Origin: WSXY01 sp038325105
Lineage (GTDB): Bacteria; Actinomycetota; Coriobacteriia; Anaerosomatales; Anaerosomataceae
DNA length: 16,475 nucleotides
Direction: 5' to 3'
Assembly: GCA_038325105.1 (NCBI GenBank)
Contig: JBBQIR010000055.1
Location: forward strand, 1 to 16,475
Part shown: positions 5,783 to 12,823 of the stretch, one piece after another
How positions within the stretch are numbered: the stretch's first letter is position 1
Layout of the letters: each line of letters begins with the position of its first letter
The notes under the pieces: model-generated
The model's input: only the letters and a program-made list of their open reading frames with translations
What the model was told of the DNA's origin: nothing
Database searches by the model: none
Program-made: the position numbers and the translations under genes

Positions 5783-7150
5783 TCAGACGTACCTATCGAC
5801 GCGAAAGCGCTCGAGGTGGACGCGCTCTCCCGGCGAGATGCCGGCCTTGCGTGTGGCGATAGCGACCTGCTGCTCGGGCGTGTCGACACCCTCGAGGTCG
5901 GGCAGAAGCAGCCCGCGTCGCCAGTCCGAGGTCACGATCACGCCGTACCTGGCAGGATCGAGGTCTTCGAAGGTGCAGGGTTCGGCGGCGTGGAGGACAT
6001 CTACAGAGATGTCGAGGTCACCAAGTTCCGCGGCTGTGAGCACCGGGAAGCGCGGATCGGCGGTCGCAGCCTGGATCGCGTTGTGGATGACCTCCTCGGC
6101 AAGCGTTGCGGCGGTGGGGCCGATGGTGCCGATGCAACCGCGCAGGTCGTGCTCGCGATGGAGGCTGACAAAGGCGCCTGCGCGCGTGGCGAGCAGCCCA
6201 ACGGGGCTTCCCGCGTCGATGACGCGGCGGTCGCGAACGTACGTCTCGATCGCGCGGCGTGCGAGGGCAACGATCTCCGACGTGTCTGAACCCGCAGCGC
6301 CGCCCTTCACGCCGCTGTCGGGGGTGACGAGCCGCTCGAGCAGTGCCGACGGTGCGGCAATGGCGGTGAGATAGCCGACGCCCCACGGTCCCTCGTAGGC
6401 GAGGAACCTGGTGACCGCGTCAGGAATCACCCCGCCGAGGGTGATAAACGAGCGAAGCCCGCACTCCCCTGCCGCTTCGGTCAGAACCGGGTCCACGTGC
6501 ATCAGGGACTCGAAGTCGGCGGCCGTGACGGCCTCGACGAGTAGCGCGTCGAACTCGGCGGCGTGGGGTGAGTAGCCCGCAGGCGCACCGTGCTTAAGGC
6601 GGTGACTGCAGTCCCCGCTCGCGACGAATGCGATCCTCCGTCCGAGAGATGCCGCAACCGCCGCAATGTGCTCGCCAAGCGCGCGATGGTGCCCGTAGGG
6701 CAGCCATGAGAGCGAGATGTTGACGAGGGGCCAGCGGCCGTCCGGGTCGAGGAAACTCATGGGGACGAGCACGCCGTGGTCCAGTTGCCCGCTCTCGAGT
6801 CCCGGTGACAGGGCGCGGTCGATGGCAGGTATCCCGTCGCGAGTGAGCGCGGTCAGCAACGCCTGAGCGAATGCGACGTCAGTGGATGTGGCAAGCCCGA
6901 CTCCCGGCGCGTTGAACTGCGCGAGGGTGCCGGCTGTCCGGGGCGCCGTGTCGATGACGAATGCGTCCCGCACTGCCGGGCTGTGCGGCGACATGATGAC
7001 GACCGTCTCGGGATCGAACCGGCGCAGCGCGTCCGCCGCGCACGCCATCGCGTCGGCTGACGCACGCGTAACGTCCGCGTCGGCCCCACCCACGGCAGGC
7101 ACCATGATTGGTGGATGCGGCGCGATTATGCCGAGGATGTCCGATGCCAC
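5783..7150 (-). CDS. Fusion of a LigB/MEMO-like domain with an AMMECR1 domain
   Basis: A 455-residue two-domain protein. Residues about 5-270 resemble the class III extradiol dioxygenase LigB/MEMO fold: AHPPI-type start IIAPHPPIMVP (His12), MSPHSPAVRD (His56), LDHGVLVPM (His125), SGDCSHRLK, and Glu229 in GECGLRSF, probable metal ligands of the LigB type. Residues about 290-455 form an AMMECR1 domain with the hallmark LRGCIGT (336-342) and LDISVDVL. In many bacteria and archaea these two parts accompany a radical SAM protein (AmmeMemoRadiSam system); none is present here except MiaB next door. The biochemical function is unknown. I chose the GTG at 7150 because GGAGG lies 8 nt upstream; the frame extends to a TTG at 7165 that would include that Shine-Dalgarno. 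There is a 23-nt gap to miaB. Confidence 0.85.
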   Translation of the reverse strand: MASDILGIIAPHPPIMVPAVGGADADVTRASADAMACAADALRRFDPETVVIMSPHSPAVRDAFVIDTAPRTAGTLAQFNAPGVGLATSTDVAFAQALLTALTRDGIPAIDRALSPGLESGQLDHGVLVPMSFLDPDGRWPLVNISLSWLPYGHHRALGEHIAAVAASLGRRIAFVASGDCSHRLKHGAPAGYSPHAAEFDALLVEAVTAADFESLMHVDPVLTEAAGECGLRSFITLGGVIPDAVTRFLAYEGPWGVGYLTAIAAPSALLERLVTPDSGVKGGAAGSDTSEIVALARRAIETYVRDRRVIDAGSPVGLLATRAGAFVSLHREHDLRGCIGTIGPTAATLAEEVIHNAIQAATADPRFPVLTAAELGDLDISVDVLHAAEPCTFEDLDPARYGVIVTSDWRRGLLLPDLEGVDTPEQQVAIATRKAGISPGERVHLERFRVDRYV

Positions 7151-7173
7151 TGTGACCACCTCCAAGAACGCTT

Positions 7174-8514
7174 CTACGTGCGTTCATACCCTTCAAGGTG
7201 GCCCGAGAGGAACCAGGTCTGGGTCTCGTCGATACCAACACGCACAAAGGTCCCTGCAAGGGTGGCCGGATCGGCACCGTCGGGCACCGGCGCGTGCACG
7301 ACCTTGTTGCCGGCCGTGCGGCCGGTGAGGACACTGGCGTCCCGTCGGGAACCGCCCTCCACCAGCACTTCTTGTACCGTGCCGATGAGTGCTCTGTTCT
7401 TTGCAAGCGCAGAGGCATGCACGAGTTCGACGAGTCGATCGAAGCGCACCTGGGCGACTGCTTTTGAGACGGCGTCCTCGAGCTTCGCGGCGGGAGTCCC
7501 CTCGCGCGGCGAGTACAAAAACGTGAACACCTGGTCGTAGCGGGCGGCGCGTACGACGTCCATCGTGGCATCGAAGTCTTCTTCGGTCTCTCCGGGGAAC
7601 CCGACGATGATGTCGGTCGAGAGCGCGAGGTCGGGCATCGCCGCATAGAGGCGCTCCACGAGGTCGAGATAGTGCCCGGCGGTGTAGCGGCGGTTCATCG
7701 CCTGCAGGATGCGGTCGGAGCCGCTTTGTACCGGCAGGTGGAGTGAGTGGCACACAGACGGCGTACTCGCCATGACCGCGATCGTCTCGTCGGATAGATC
7801 TTTCGGGTGGCTCGTGACGAAGCGGAGTCGGCGAACGCCCGTGGCAGCGACTGCCGCAAGGGTCTCAGGGAACCGTGACTCACCGTAGAGGTCCCGGCCG
7901 TACGAGTTCACGTTCTGGCCAAGCAAGGTGATCTCGGCGACGCCGTCGGCTACGAGGCGTGTTGCCTCCGCAACGATGTCGTCGAGGGCCCTGGATCGCT
8001 CCCTCCCGCGTACGTACGGGACGATGCAGTACGTGCAGAAGTTGTCGCAGCCCACGGTTATCGGCAGCCAGGCGTGCCAGGGGGTCTCCCGGTGGCCCGG
8101 CAGATCGCTGGCGAAGCCGTCGGTCGACTCAAGCACTTCGATCGACGGTATGCGTGTCTGCTGCGCCGTCTCGATGAGCGACGGCAGATGCGCGATGTTG
8201 TGGGTGCCGAAGACAACGTCCACGTGCGGCAGGTACGACAGCATCGACTCGCCGTCCCGTTGCCCGATGCAGCCGCCGACCGCGATGATGATGTCCGGGT
8301 TGCCGGACTTGGCCGCCTTGAGCGACGAGACGTGACCGCGCAAGCGCTCCTCGGCACCCTCGCGCACGGCGCACGTGTTGTAGACGACCACGTCCGCGGT
8401 CTCGGGGTTCTCGGCCTGGACCAGTGCGAGCTCGTCCTCAAGCATGCCGGCGATTCGCTCGGAGTCGTGCTTATTCATCTGACATCCGAAGGTGCGGACG
8501 AAGTACGTCTTCAT
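7174..8514 (-). CDS. miaB: tRNA-2-methylthio-N6-dimethylallyladenosine synthase MiaB
   Basis: A 446-residue radical SAM methylthiotransferase. The N-terminal UPF0004 domain carries the auxiliary 4Fe-4S cysteines Cys11 (TFGCQMNKHDSER), Cys48 (YNTCAVREGAE) and Cys82 (GGCIGQ). The radical SAM domain has Cys156, Cys160 and Cys163 in GCDNFCTYCIVPYVRGRERS. A TRAM RNA-binding domain occupies about 378-441. It converts i6A37 to ms2i6A37 in tRNA, directly after MiaA. NTCAVREGAEE and the IVPYVRGRERSR stretch favour MiaB over RimO or MtaB. Its ATG shares one base with the TGA of the upstream PHP gene, indicating coupling. No residue needed for activity is missing. Confidence 0.97.
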   Translation of the reverse strand: MKTYFVRTFGCQMNKHDSERIAGMLEDELALVQAENPETADVVVYNTCAVREGAEERLRGHVSSLKAAKSGNPDIIIAVGGCIGQRDGESMLSYLPHVDVVFGTHNIAHLPSLIETAQQTRIPSIEVLESTDGFASDLPGHRETPWHAWLPITVGCDNFCTYCIVPYVRGRERSRALDDIVAEATRLVADGVAEITLLGQNVNSYGRDLYGESRFPETLAAVAATGVRRLRFVTSHPKDLSDETIAVMASTPSVCHSLHLPVQSGSDRILQAMNRRYTAGHYLDLVERLYAAMPDLALSTDIIVGFPGETEEDFDATMDVVRAARYDQVFTFLYSPREGTPAAKLEDAVSKAVAQVRFDRLVELVHASALAKNRALIGTVQEVLVEGGSRRDASVLTGRTAGNKVVHAPVPDGADPATLAGTFVRVGIDETQTWFLSGHLEGYERT

Positions 8515-9353
8515 CAGGGCAGCACCGCACGGTCTGCTCGCTCGCCCGCGGCGAAGATGAGAGCCGCCAGGGCCTCTTCAGGCAGACCGCCATCCCCGAG
8601 TTTCGCACGACCCTCGATAGGCGCGTGAAAGTCGGATCCGCCGGTGACGATCAGTCCGAGTTCGCTTGCGGTGCGAGCGTAGTGCTCGCGTTCCTCGGCG
8701 CTGTGCTGGGCATGGTATGCCTCGATGCCTTCGAGACCGGCCTCCCGGAGGTCCTCTATGAGATGCCCGGTGCCGCTGACGCCCGGGTGCGCGAGTACTG
8801 CGAGTCCTCCGGCTGCACGAATGGTTGCGATGACCGCCTCAGGCTCGGCTACAGGCTTAGGGACATAGAATGGACGCCCCCTGCCGAGAAGCCGCGAGAA
8901 GGCCGCTCCCATTGAAGAAACGTGTCCCGCATCGACGAGTGCCATAGCAACATGGGCCCGTCCGACGCTCCCGCCATCGCTGAAGCTCAAAACATCCTCG
9001 AGCTTGAGGTTGTATCCCCCACCTGCCAGCGCCTGAACGATCGCGCGAGCACGGTCCAGTCGAATCTCGCGAAGCGTTCCAAGGAGCCGCCCGAGTTCCG
9101 CATCGGTGTGGTCAATGAAGTAACCGAGGATGTGGACAGAGATGCCGTCGCTCTCTGCGGACAATTCGACGCCGGGAATGACTCCGATACCAAGGGAACG
9201 TCCAGCGTCCAGAGCCTCGGACACTCCGGCAACCGAATCGTGGTCGCACAGGGCGATAGCAGTGAGGCCAGCATCGCGTGCTGCAGCGACGAGCGCCGCG
9301 GGCGTCAGTCTGCCGTCCGATGCACTGGAGTGAATGTGGAGGTCGAGGGACAC
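8514..9353 (-). CDS. PHP-domain phosphoesterase (YciV/TrpH-like)
   Basis: A 279-residue PHP protein starting at GTG 9353. The metal-binding motifs are in order: DLHIHSSASDG (His6, His8, Asp13), CDHDSV (Asp36, His37, Asp38), PGVELSAE (Glu62), HILGYFID (His73), VLAHPG, and a C-terminal GGSDFHAP. This is the pattern of the YciV/TrpH group. Characterised members remove the 3'-phosphate from 3',5'-bisphosphonucleotides or act as 5'-3' exonucleases on short RNAs (RNase AM). The reading frame is open further upstream, but that part overlaps spoVS in another frame, so the GTG directly before SLDLHIH is the sensible start; its Shine-Dalgarno is weak. It follows spoVS by 13 nt and overlaps miaB by one base. 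The exact substrate is unproven. Confidence 0.85.
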   Translation of the reverse strand: MSLDLHIHSSASDGRLTPAALVAAARDAGLTAIALCDHDSVAGVSEALDAGRSLGIGVIPGVELSAESDGISVHILGYFIDHTDAELGRLLGTLREIRLDRARAIVQALAGGGYNLKLEDVLSFSDGGSVGRAHVAMALVDAGHVSSMGAAFSRLLGRGRPFYVPKPVAEPEAVIATIRAAGGLAVLAHPGVSGTGHLIEDLREAGLEGIEAYHAQHSAEEREHYARTASELGLIVTGGSDFHAPIEGRAKLGDGGLPEEALAALIFAAGERADRAVLP

Positions 9354-9366
9354 GGCGGTCTTTGTG

Positions 9367-9642
9367 TCAGTCGTGGCGCATCGGCCGAGGCTCCACGAGA
9401 AGCCTGATCGCGGTGCGCTCTTCGCCATTGATTTCGATATCCGCGAACGCAGGGGCGCACACGAGGTCGAACCCGGTTGGAGCAACGAATCCACGGGCGA
9501 TAGCGATTGCTTTGATGGCCTGATTGAGTGCGCCCGCTCCAACAGTCTGGATCTCAACCGCGCCATCCTCGCGGATGACTCCCGCAAGTGCGCCGGCGAC
9601 CGAATTCGGGCTGGACTTACTCGAGACCTTGAGGACTTCCAC
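9367..9642 (-). CDS. spoVS: SpoVS-family protein
   Basis: A 91-residue protein that is nearly canonical SpoVS: MEVLKVSSKSSPNSVAGALA, then IQTVGAGALNQAIKAIAIARG, and GEERTAIRLLVEPR near the end. SpoVS has an Alba-like fold and in Bacillus affects septation and sporulation. It also occurs in many non-sporulating lineages, where its role is unclear; nucleic-acid binding is plausible from the fold. I chose the GTG at 9642 because GGGAGG lies 5 nt upstream and the protein then has the family length. The frame stays open to a GTG at 9759, but that 39-residue extension is low-complexity (SQQQSSPHRRRQR) and lacks a Shine-Dalgarno. It lies between a GHKL ATPase and a PHP phosphoesterase, and near rny as in Bacillus. 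Confidence 0.93.
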   Translation of the reverse strand: MEVLKVSSKSSPNSVAGALAGVIREDGAVEIQTVGAGALNQAIKAIAIARGFVAPTGFDLVCAPAFADIEINGEERTAIRLLVEPRPMRHD

Positions 9643-9796
9643 TGGTGCCTCCCGTGCTGCTCCGACGTCACGCTGACGACGCCGATGAGGGCTCGACTGC
9701 TGCTGCGATTGTGGTGCGACGGTATTGTTTCGGGAATCTTCACTAGAAGTATAGCGCACGGTGTCTAACGAGGGGATATGGCCGCTATTTTGCCGG
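9643..9796 (-). promoter_or_regulatory. Leader region upstream of spoVS
   Basis: About 154 nt separate the ATPase stop from the spoVS start chosen here, long for this compact run. A good -10-like hexamer TATACT lies at 9753-9748, but no matching -35 is found at 16-18 bp. The Shine-Dalgarno GGGAGG is at 9653-9648. spoVS may therefore have its own promoter, perhaps for another sigma factor or an activator. Confidence 0.3.
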
Positions 9797-10879
9797 TCAG
9801 TCTTCCTTCTCGATCGAGAATCGGACTCTGATCTCGTTCGGCCCCACCGTCACCTTTGGTTCCCCCTTGAGGTTGAGGTAGTACCTCTCGGAGAGCAGGT
9901 CGAACGCTTTCTCGAGCTCGCGTCGGAACGAAGACAGGTCGCTGTGATGAATGTGCAACGAGCGCCGGTCGCGGTAGATGTCGGGTGTTGGCGCAGGCGT
10001 GGGCTCGTCCTCGACAAAGGCCTGAGAAATGGCAGCATCGAGCGGAGCGAGATCGCCGGCCAGAACGCGGTGCGCCGTGCGCTCCGAAATGGCGAGACCA
10101 AGCTCCCCCGCTATCTCGACGAGTTCGGCTGCATCGGCGCCAATGGCGGGACGGTGCCACACGAGCATCCGCGTCCGATCCTCGCAGAACATGAGGTCCG
10201 ACGTGTCGAGAAAGTCGCGCGCGGCCCAGTGAAGCGTCGCGAGGATTTCGGTGGGTGATCCGAGGTAGATGTCGATCTCGGGGTGTTCGCACGCGAACTC
10301 GAGGACGCGGCGGACGATGTTGTGGGGGCCGCGAACGACTCGGAGGCGTCCGTCGACCTCACGGTCAACGACCGGCCAGGTCGACTGGTCTGCACGCTCC
10401 GGGATCGATGACGCCACGTCGGCGACCACCTGGATTGCCATCCCCCTGTGGAGATCGGAGCAGGTGATTCGCGCGCTCTTCATGTTTGACCGCACCGAGA
10501 AGAGCGCCATGCCTCGCCCGTGGACGCCCCACCGGTCCATGACCATGGTCTCGAGCTTACTGGTGACGCGTGGCTCGAAGATCGTGTCGTGAAGCTGCGG
10601 GGGCACGCCAATACCGTCATCGATGACGGTCAATGTGCGGAGATCGCCCTCACGGGAGGTTGCGACGAAGATGCGCTGCGCATGAGCATCACGGGAGTTT
10701 CGCAGGAGCTCGACGACGACGTCCTCGAAGGTACGTATGTCGTGCTTGGCCTGCCGACGTTCGGCTTCCGAGACCTTGAGGCGGACGTAGCCGTCTCCGA
10801 GCGTCTCCTCGACCTTGAGATACGCATCGCCGGAGACCGAGGAGATGAAGTCTATGAGGCGCTCGGCATCGTCTGCCAT
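9797..10879 (-). CDS. Soluble GHKL-type ATP-binding protein of unknown function
   Basis: A 360-residue protein that I do not recognise beyond its ATPase fold. The N-terminal GHKL domain spans about 1-160. Its N-box is ELLRNSRDAHA (Glu57, Asn61, Asp64), its G1 box DDGIGV (87-92), an F-box-like IFEPRVTSK is at 100-108, and its G2-like box is GVHGRGMALFSV (118-129). The rest (about 165-360) is of unknown fold, with a proline-rich linker near 292-300 (EPTPAPTPD) and a charged C-terminal part. There is no transmembrane segment, PAS or HAMP domain, or phosphoacceptor histidine region, so it is not an ordinary sensor kinase. I chose the ATG at 10879 because AGGGGA sits 9 nt upstream; the in-frame GTG at 10888 directly abuts that Shine-Dalgarno. 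It occupies the position that ymdB holds between rny and spoVS in Bacillus. Confidence 0.8.
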   Translation of the reverse strand: MADDAERLIDFISSVSGDAYLKVEETLGDGYVRLKVSEAERRQAKHDIRTFEDVVVELLRNSRDAHAQRIFVATSREGDLRTLTVIDDGIGVPPQLHDTIFEPRVTSKLETMVMDRWGVHGRGMALFSVRSNMKSARITCSDLHRGMAIQVVADVASSIPERADQSTWPVVDREVDGRLRVVRGPHNIVRRVLEFACEHPEIDIYLGSPTEILATLHWAARDFLDTSDLMFCEDRTRMLVWHRPAIGADAAELVEIAGELGLAISERTAHRVLAGDLAPLDAAISQAFVEDEPTPAPTPDIYRDRRSLHIHHSDLSSFRRELEKAFDLLSERYYLNLKGEPKVTVGPNEIRVRFSIEKED

Positions 10880-10915
10880 GCGATTCACTCCCCTGTCGGT
10901 CTCCGGCGCGTGTGC

Positions 10916-12445
10916 TTACTTGGCGTACTCGACCGATCTGCTCTCCCGGATGACCATGACCTTGATCTGTCCCGGGTACTGCAGCTCTTCTTCAATCTGC
11001 TTGGCGATATCACGCGCGAGCACCGTTGCCGCGGCGTCGGAGATATCGTCAGGCTTAACCATGACGCGAATCTCGCGACCGGCCTGCATAGCGTAGACCT
11101 TCTCGACGCCCTTGTGAGACTGCGCGAGTGCTTCGAGCTTCTCGAGGCGCTTGATGTAGCTCTCAAGGGTCTCTCGGCGTGCACCGGGACGCGAGGCGGA
11201 AATCGCGTCGGCAGCCTGGACGAGAACCGCTTCCACGGTCGTGGCTTCCACGTCACCGTGGTGGGCCTCGATGCAGTGGAGGACTTCTTTAGGCTCGCCG
11301 AGCCTGCGTGCGAGATCGGCACCGATAACCGCGTGCGGACCTTCGACCTCATGGTCGATAGCCTTGCCAAGGTCGTGCAGGAGACCTGCACGCTTGGCGA
11401 GCTTCACGTCGACGTCGAGCTCGGCCGCCATGACGCCGGCAAGGTGAGCGACCTCGAGCGAATGCTTCAGGACGTTCTGGCCGTACGAAGTGCGGAACTT
11501 GAGGCGTCCGAGTGTACGGACGATGTCCGTGTGGAGGTTCGGGATGCCCATGTCGAAGGCCGCAGCCTCACCGGCCTCGCGGACCTGCTGCTCAACCAAA
11601 GTGGTCGCCTTGTTGAACATCTCTTCGATGCGTGCCGGGTGGATTCGACCGTCTGCGATGAGCGTCTCGAGCGTGATGCGCCCGATTTCGCGGCGGACCG
11701 GGTCGAACGACGACAGAATGACTGCCTCGGGCGTGTCGTCGATGATGAGGTTGATGCCGGTGAGCTGTTCGAACGCCCGGATGTTGCGGCCTTCACGGCC
11801 GATGATGCGGCCCTTGAGGTCGTCGCTCGGGATGTGAACAACCGAGACGGTCGACTCCGCCGTGTGATCCGCGGCAACGCGCTGGATGGCAATGCCGACG
11901 ATGTTGCGGGCCTTGCGGTCCGCCTCTTCGCGCGCCCGGGTCTCAGTCTCGCGAATGATGATAGCGGCGTCGTGCTGCACGTCATCACGAACCCGGTCGA
12001 GAAGCACCTCGCGGGCCTGGTCGCTACTGAGTCCTGCGAGCGACTCGAGGCGGACCTTCTCCTCTTCGATGGCGAGTTCGAGATCTTTCTCAATCTTCGC
12101 GATCTGGCCCTGCTGGCTGGAGAGCTGGTGCTCGCGCTTGTCCTGAGACTCGGCGCGGCGCTCGATTGACTCCTCGCGCTGCATGAGCCGACTCTCCATT
12201 GCGGTGAGCTCTTTGCGGCGTTCCTTGGCCTCTTCTTCGGCCTTAGCTTTCATCTGGTAGATCTCGTCCCGCGCTTCGAGCAGGAGTTCCTTCTTCGTCG
12301 TCTCGGCTTGCTTCTCCGCATCGGCAAGCATCCGTTCCGCAGACTCGCGCGAGCGGTTGATCTTGTCGGAAACGACGAAGCGGTTGATGAGAAACCCGAT
12401 GACTGCACCGAGGACGAGGGAGAGGGCGATGTAAACGAAAACCAC
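10916..12445 (-). CDS. rny: Ribonuclease Y
   Basis: A 509-residue RNase Y, the membrane-anchored endoribonuclease that initiates mRNA decay in many bacteria lacking RNase E. It has an N-terminal transmembrane helix (3-25, VYIALSLVLGAVIGFLINRF). A long charged coiled coil (about 28-150) is followed by a KH domain (about 198-260, GxxG as GREG at 216-219 in GRIIGREGRNIRAFE). The HD domain has HSLEVAHLAG (328-337) and the metal pair His357-Asp358 in LLHDLGKAIDHE. The length is typical (510-520). It starts at GTG with AGGAGGG 6 nt upstream. The neighbours recA/recX upstream and spoVS/miaB downstream reproduce the Bacillus order. A long structured leader precedes it. Confidence 0.97.
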   Translation of the reverse strand: MVFVYIALSLVLGAVIGFLINRFVVSDKINRSRESAERMLADAEKQAETTKKELLLEARDEIYQMKAKAEEEAKERRKELTAMESRLMQREESIERRAESQDKREHQLSSQQGQIAKIEKDLELAIEEEKVRLESLAGLSSDQAREVLLDRVRDDVQHDAAIIIRETETRAREEADRKARNIVGIAIQRVAADHTAESTVSVVHIPSDDLKGRIIGREGRNIRAFEQLTGINLIIDDTPEAVILSSFDPVRREIGRITLETLIADGRIHPARIEEMFNKATTLVEQQVREAGEAAAFDMGIPNLHTDIVRTLGRLKFRTSYGQNVLKHSLEVAHLAGVMAAELDVDVKLAKRAGLLHDLGKAIDHEVEGPHAVIGADLARRLGEPKEVLHCIEAHHGDVEATTVEAVLVQAADAISASRPGARRETLESYIKRLEKLEALAQSHKGVEKVYAMQAGREIRVMVKPDDISDAAATVLARDIAKQIEEELQYPGQIKVMVIRESRSVEYAK

Positions 12446-12731
12446 GGTTTCCCTCCTTCTGTCATGAACACACGCTGTCAGAAGGGCGCCGACGACCCGT
12501 TGCGGGTCGTAGCCGTGGTCCGCCTTGCTCGCACGGGAAAGTCCCGTAGGTTTGCGACGTCAAGCCGGACGACACTGCGCCCGGCAACTGCGATAGAACC
12601 TGTATGACCGCCCGGAAGTGAGCGCATACACTTCAAGCAGGGCCTGCGCCCTGCGGTAACGTACGTGGACTTCCGGAAACTGCACACATATCGACGGTTC
12701 ACGTGCGCCCGTCGTCTCGATCACATTTGCC
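12446..12731 (-). other. Long structured 5' leader of rny (candidate regulatory RNA)
   Basis: No gene is visible in the 378 bp between recX and rny. From the start point predicted near 12731, the leader is about 285 nt and holds several perfect stems. GCAGGGC pairs with GCCCTGC (12637-12643 with 12648-12654). ACGGGA pairs with TCCCGT (12533-12538 with 12542-12547). ACGACCCG pairs with CGGGTCGT (12492-12499 with 12503-12510). GCCGG pairs with CCGGC (12564-12568 with 12581-12585). CCGGAAGT at 12612-12619 can pair either with 12669-12676 or, as part of GAAGTG, with CACTTC at 12629-12634, giving two exclusive folds. It matches no riboswitch class that I recognise. It may be an autoregulatory leader, a riboswitch or a separate small RNA. 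Confidence 0.5.
12455..12485 (-). promoter_or_regulatory. Hairpin that partly covers the rny Shine-Dalgarno
   Basis: CCTTCTG (12485-12479) is the exact complement of CAGAAGG (12461-12455). The latter includes the first bases of the rny Shine-Dalgarno AAGGAGGG (12458-12451). Pairing would hide about half of the ribosome binding site. This is a plausible translational switch at the end of the rny leader, inferred from base pairing only. Confidence 0.4.
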
Positions 12732-12737
12732 GCGCTT

Positions 12738-12766
12738 ATCGTATCTGCGAACACTACGCGCGTCAA
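12738..12766 (-). promoter_or_regulatory. Predicted sigma-A promoter of rny
   Basis: On the minus strand the -35 TTGACG (12766-12761) and the -10 TACGAT (12743-12738) are exactly 17 bp apart, with start near 12731. An inverted repeat ACGCGC...GCGCGT (12781-12776 and 12761-12756) straddles the -35 and could be an operator. It lies 58 bp downstream of the recX stop codon. Confidence 0.6.
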
Positions 12767-12823
12767 GCGGAGCGAGCGCGTCGCGAGGTGCAAAACCCCA
12801 CATCAGAGCCGCAAAACGCCAAC

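Noticed and set aside
9354..9743. N-terminal extension of the PHP protein by 130 residues
   Set aside because: The segment overlaps spoVS in a different frame, is rich in Ser and Arg with no domain, and the PHP fold begins right at the GTG at 9353.
9643..9759. N-terminal extension of SpoVS by 39 residues to a GTG at 9759
   Set aside because: There is no Shine-Dalgarno before that GTG, the extension is low-complexity, and the internal GTG at 9642 has GGGAGG at ideal spacing and gives the family length.
10520..12169. Long open frame on the plus strand opposite rny and the GHKL ATPase
   Set aside because: It is antisense to two clear genes, shows no recognisable domain, and is the expected result of high-GC codon bias. 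The same applies to the plus-strand frames at 2043-3587 and 5088-6374.
12533..12547. Plus-strand GGGAAAGTCC resembling the RNase P RNA conserved region GAGGAAAGTCC, with ACCGCC further on
   Set aside because: The remaining RNase P signatures (the ACAGA core elements and the 3' AACCCGGCTTA-type pairing) are missing in the 300 bp that follows. The motif is explained by a simple hairpin ACGGGA-AAG-TCCCGT.
12478..12702. 74-codon minus-strand frame in the rny leader, as a leader peptide
   Set aside because: It lacks a Shine-Dalgarno and any recognisable feature, and the region is better explained by RNA stems.
12767..12823. Possible intrinsic terminator after recX
   Set aside because: GTTTTGC repeats and short GC-rich dyads are present, but no stem followed by a T-run is found on the minus strand.
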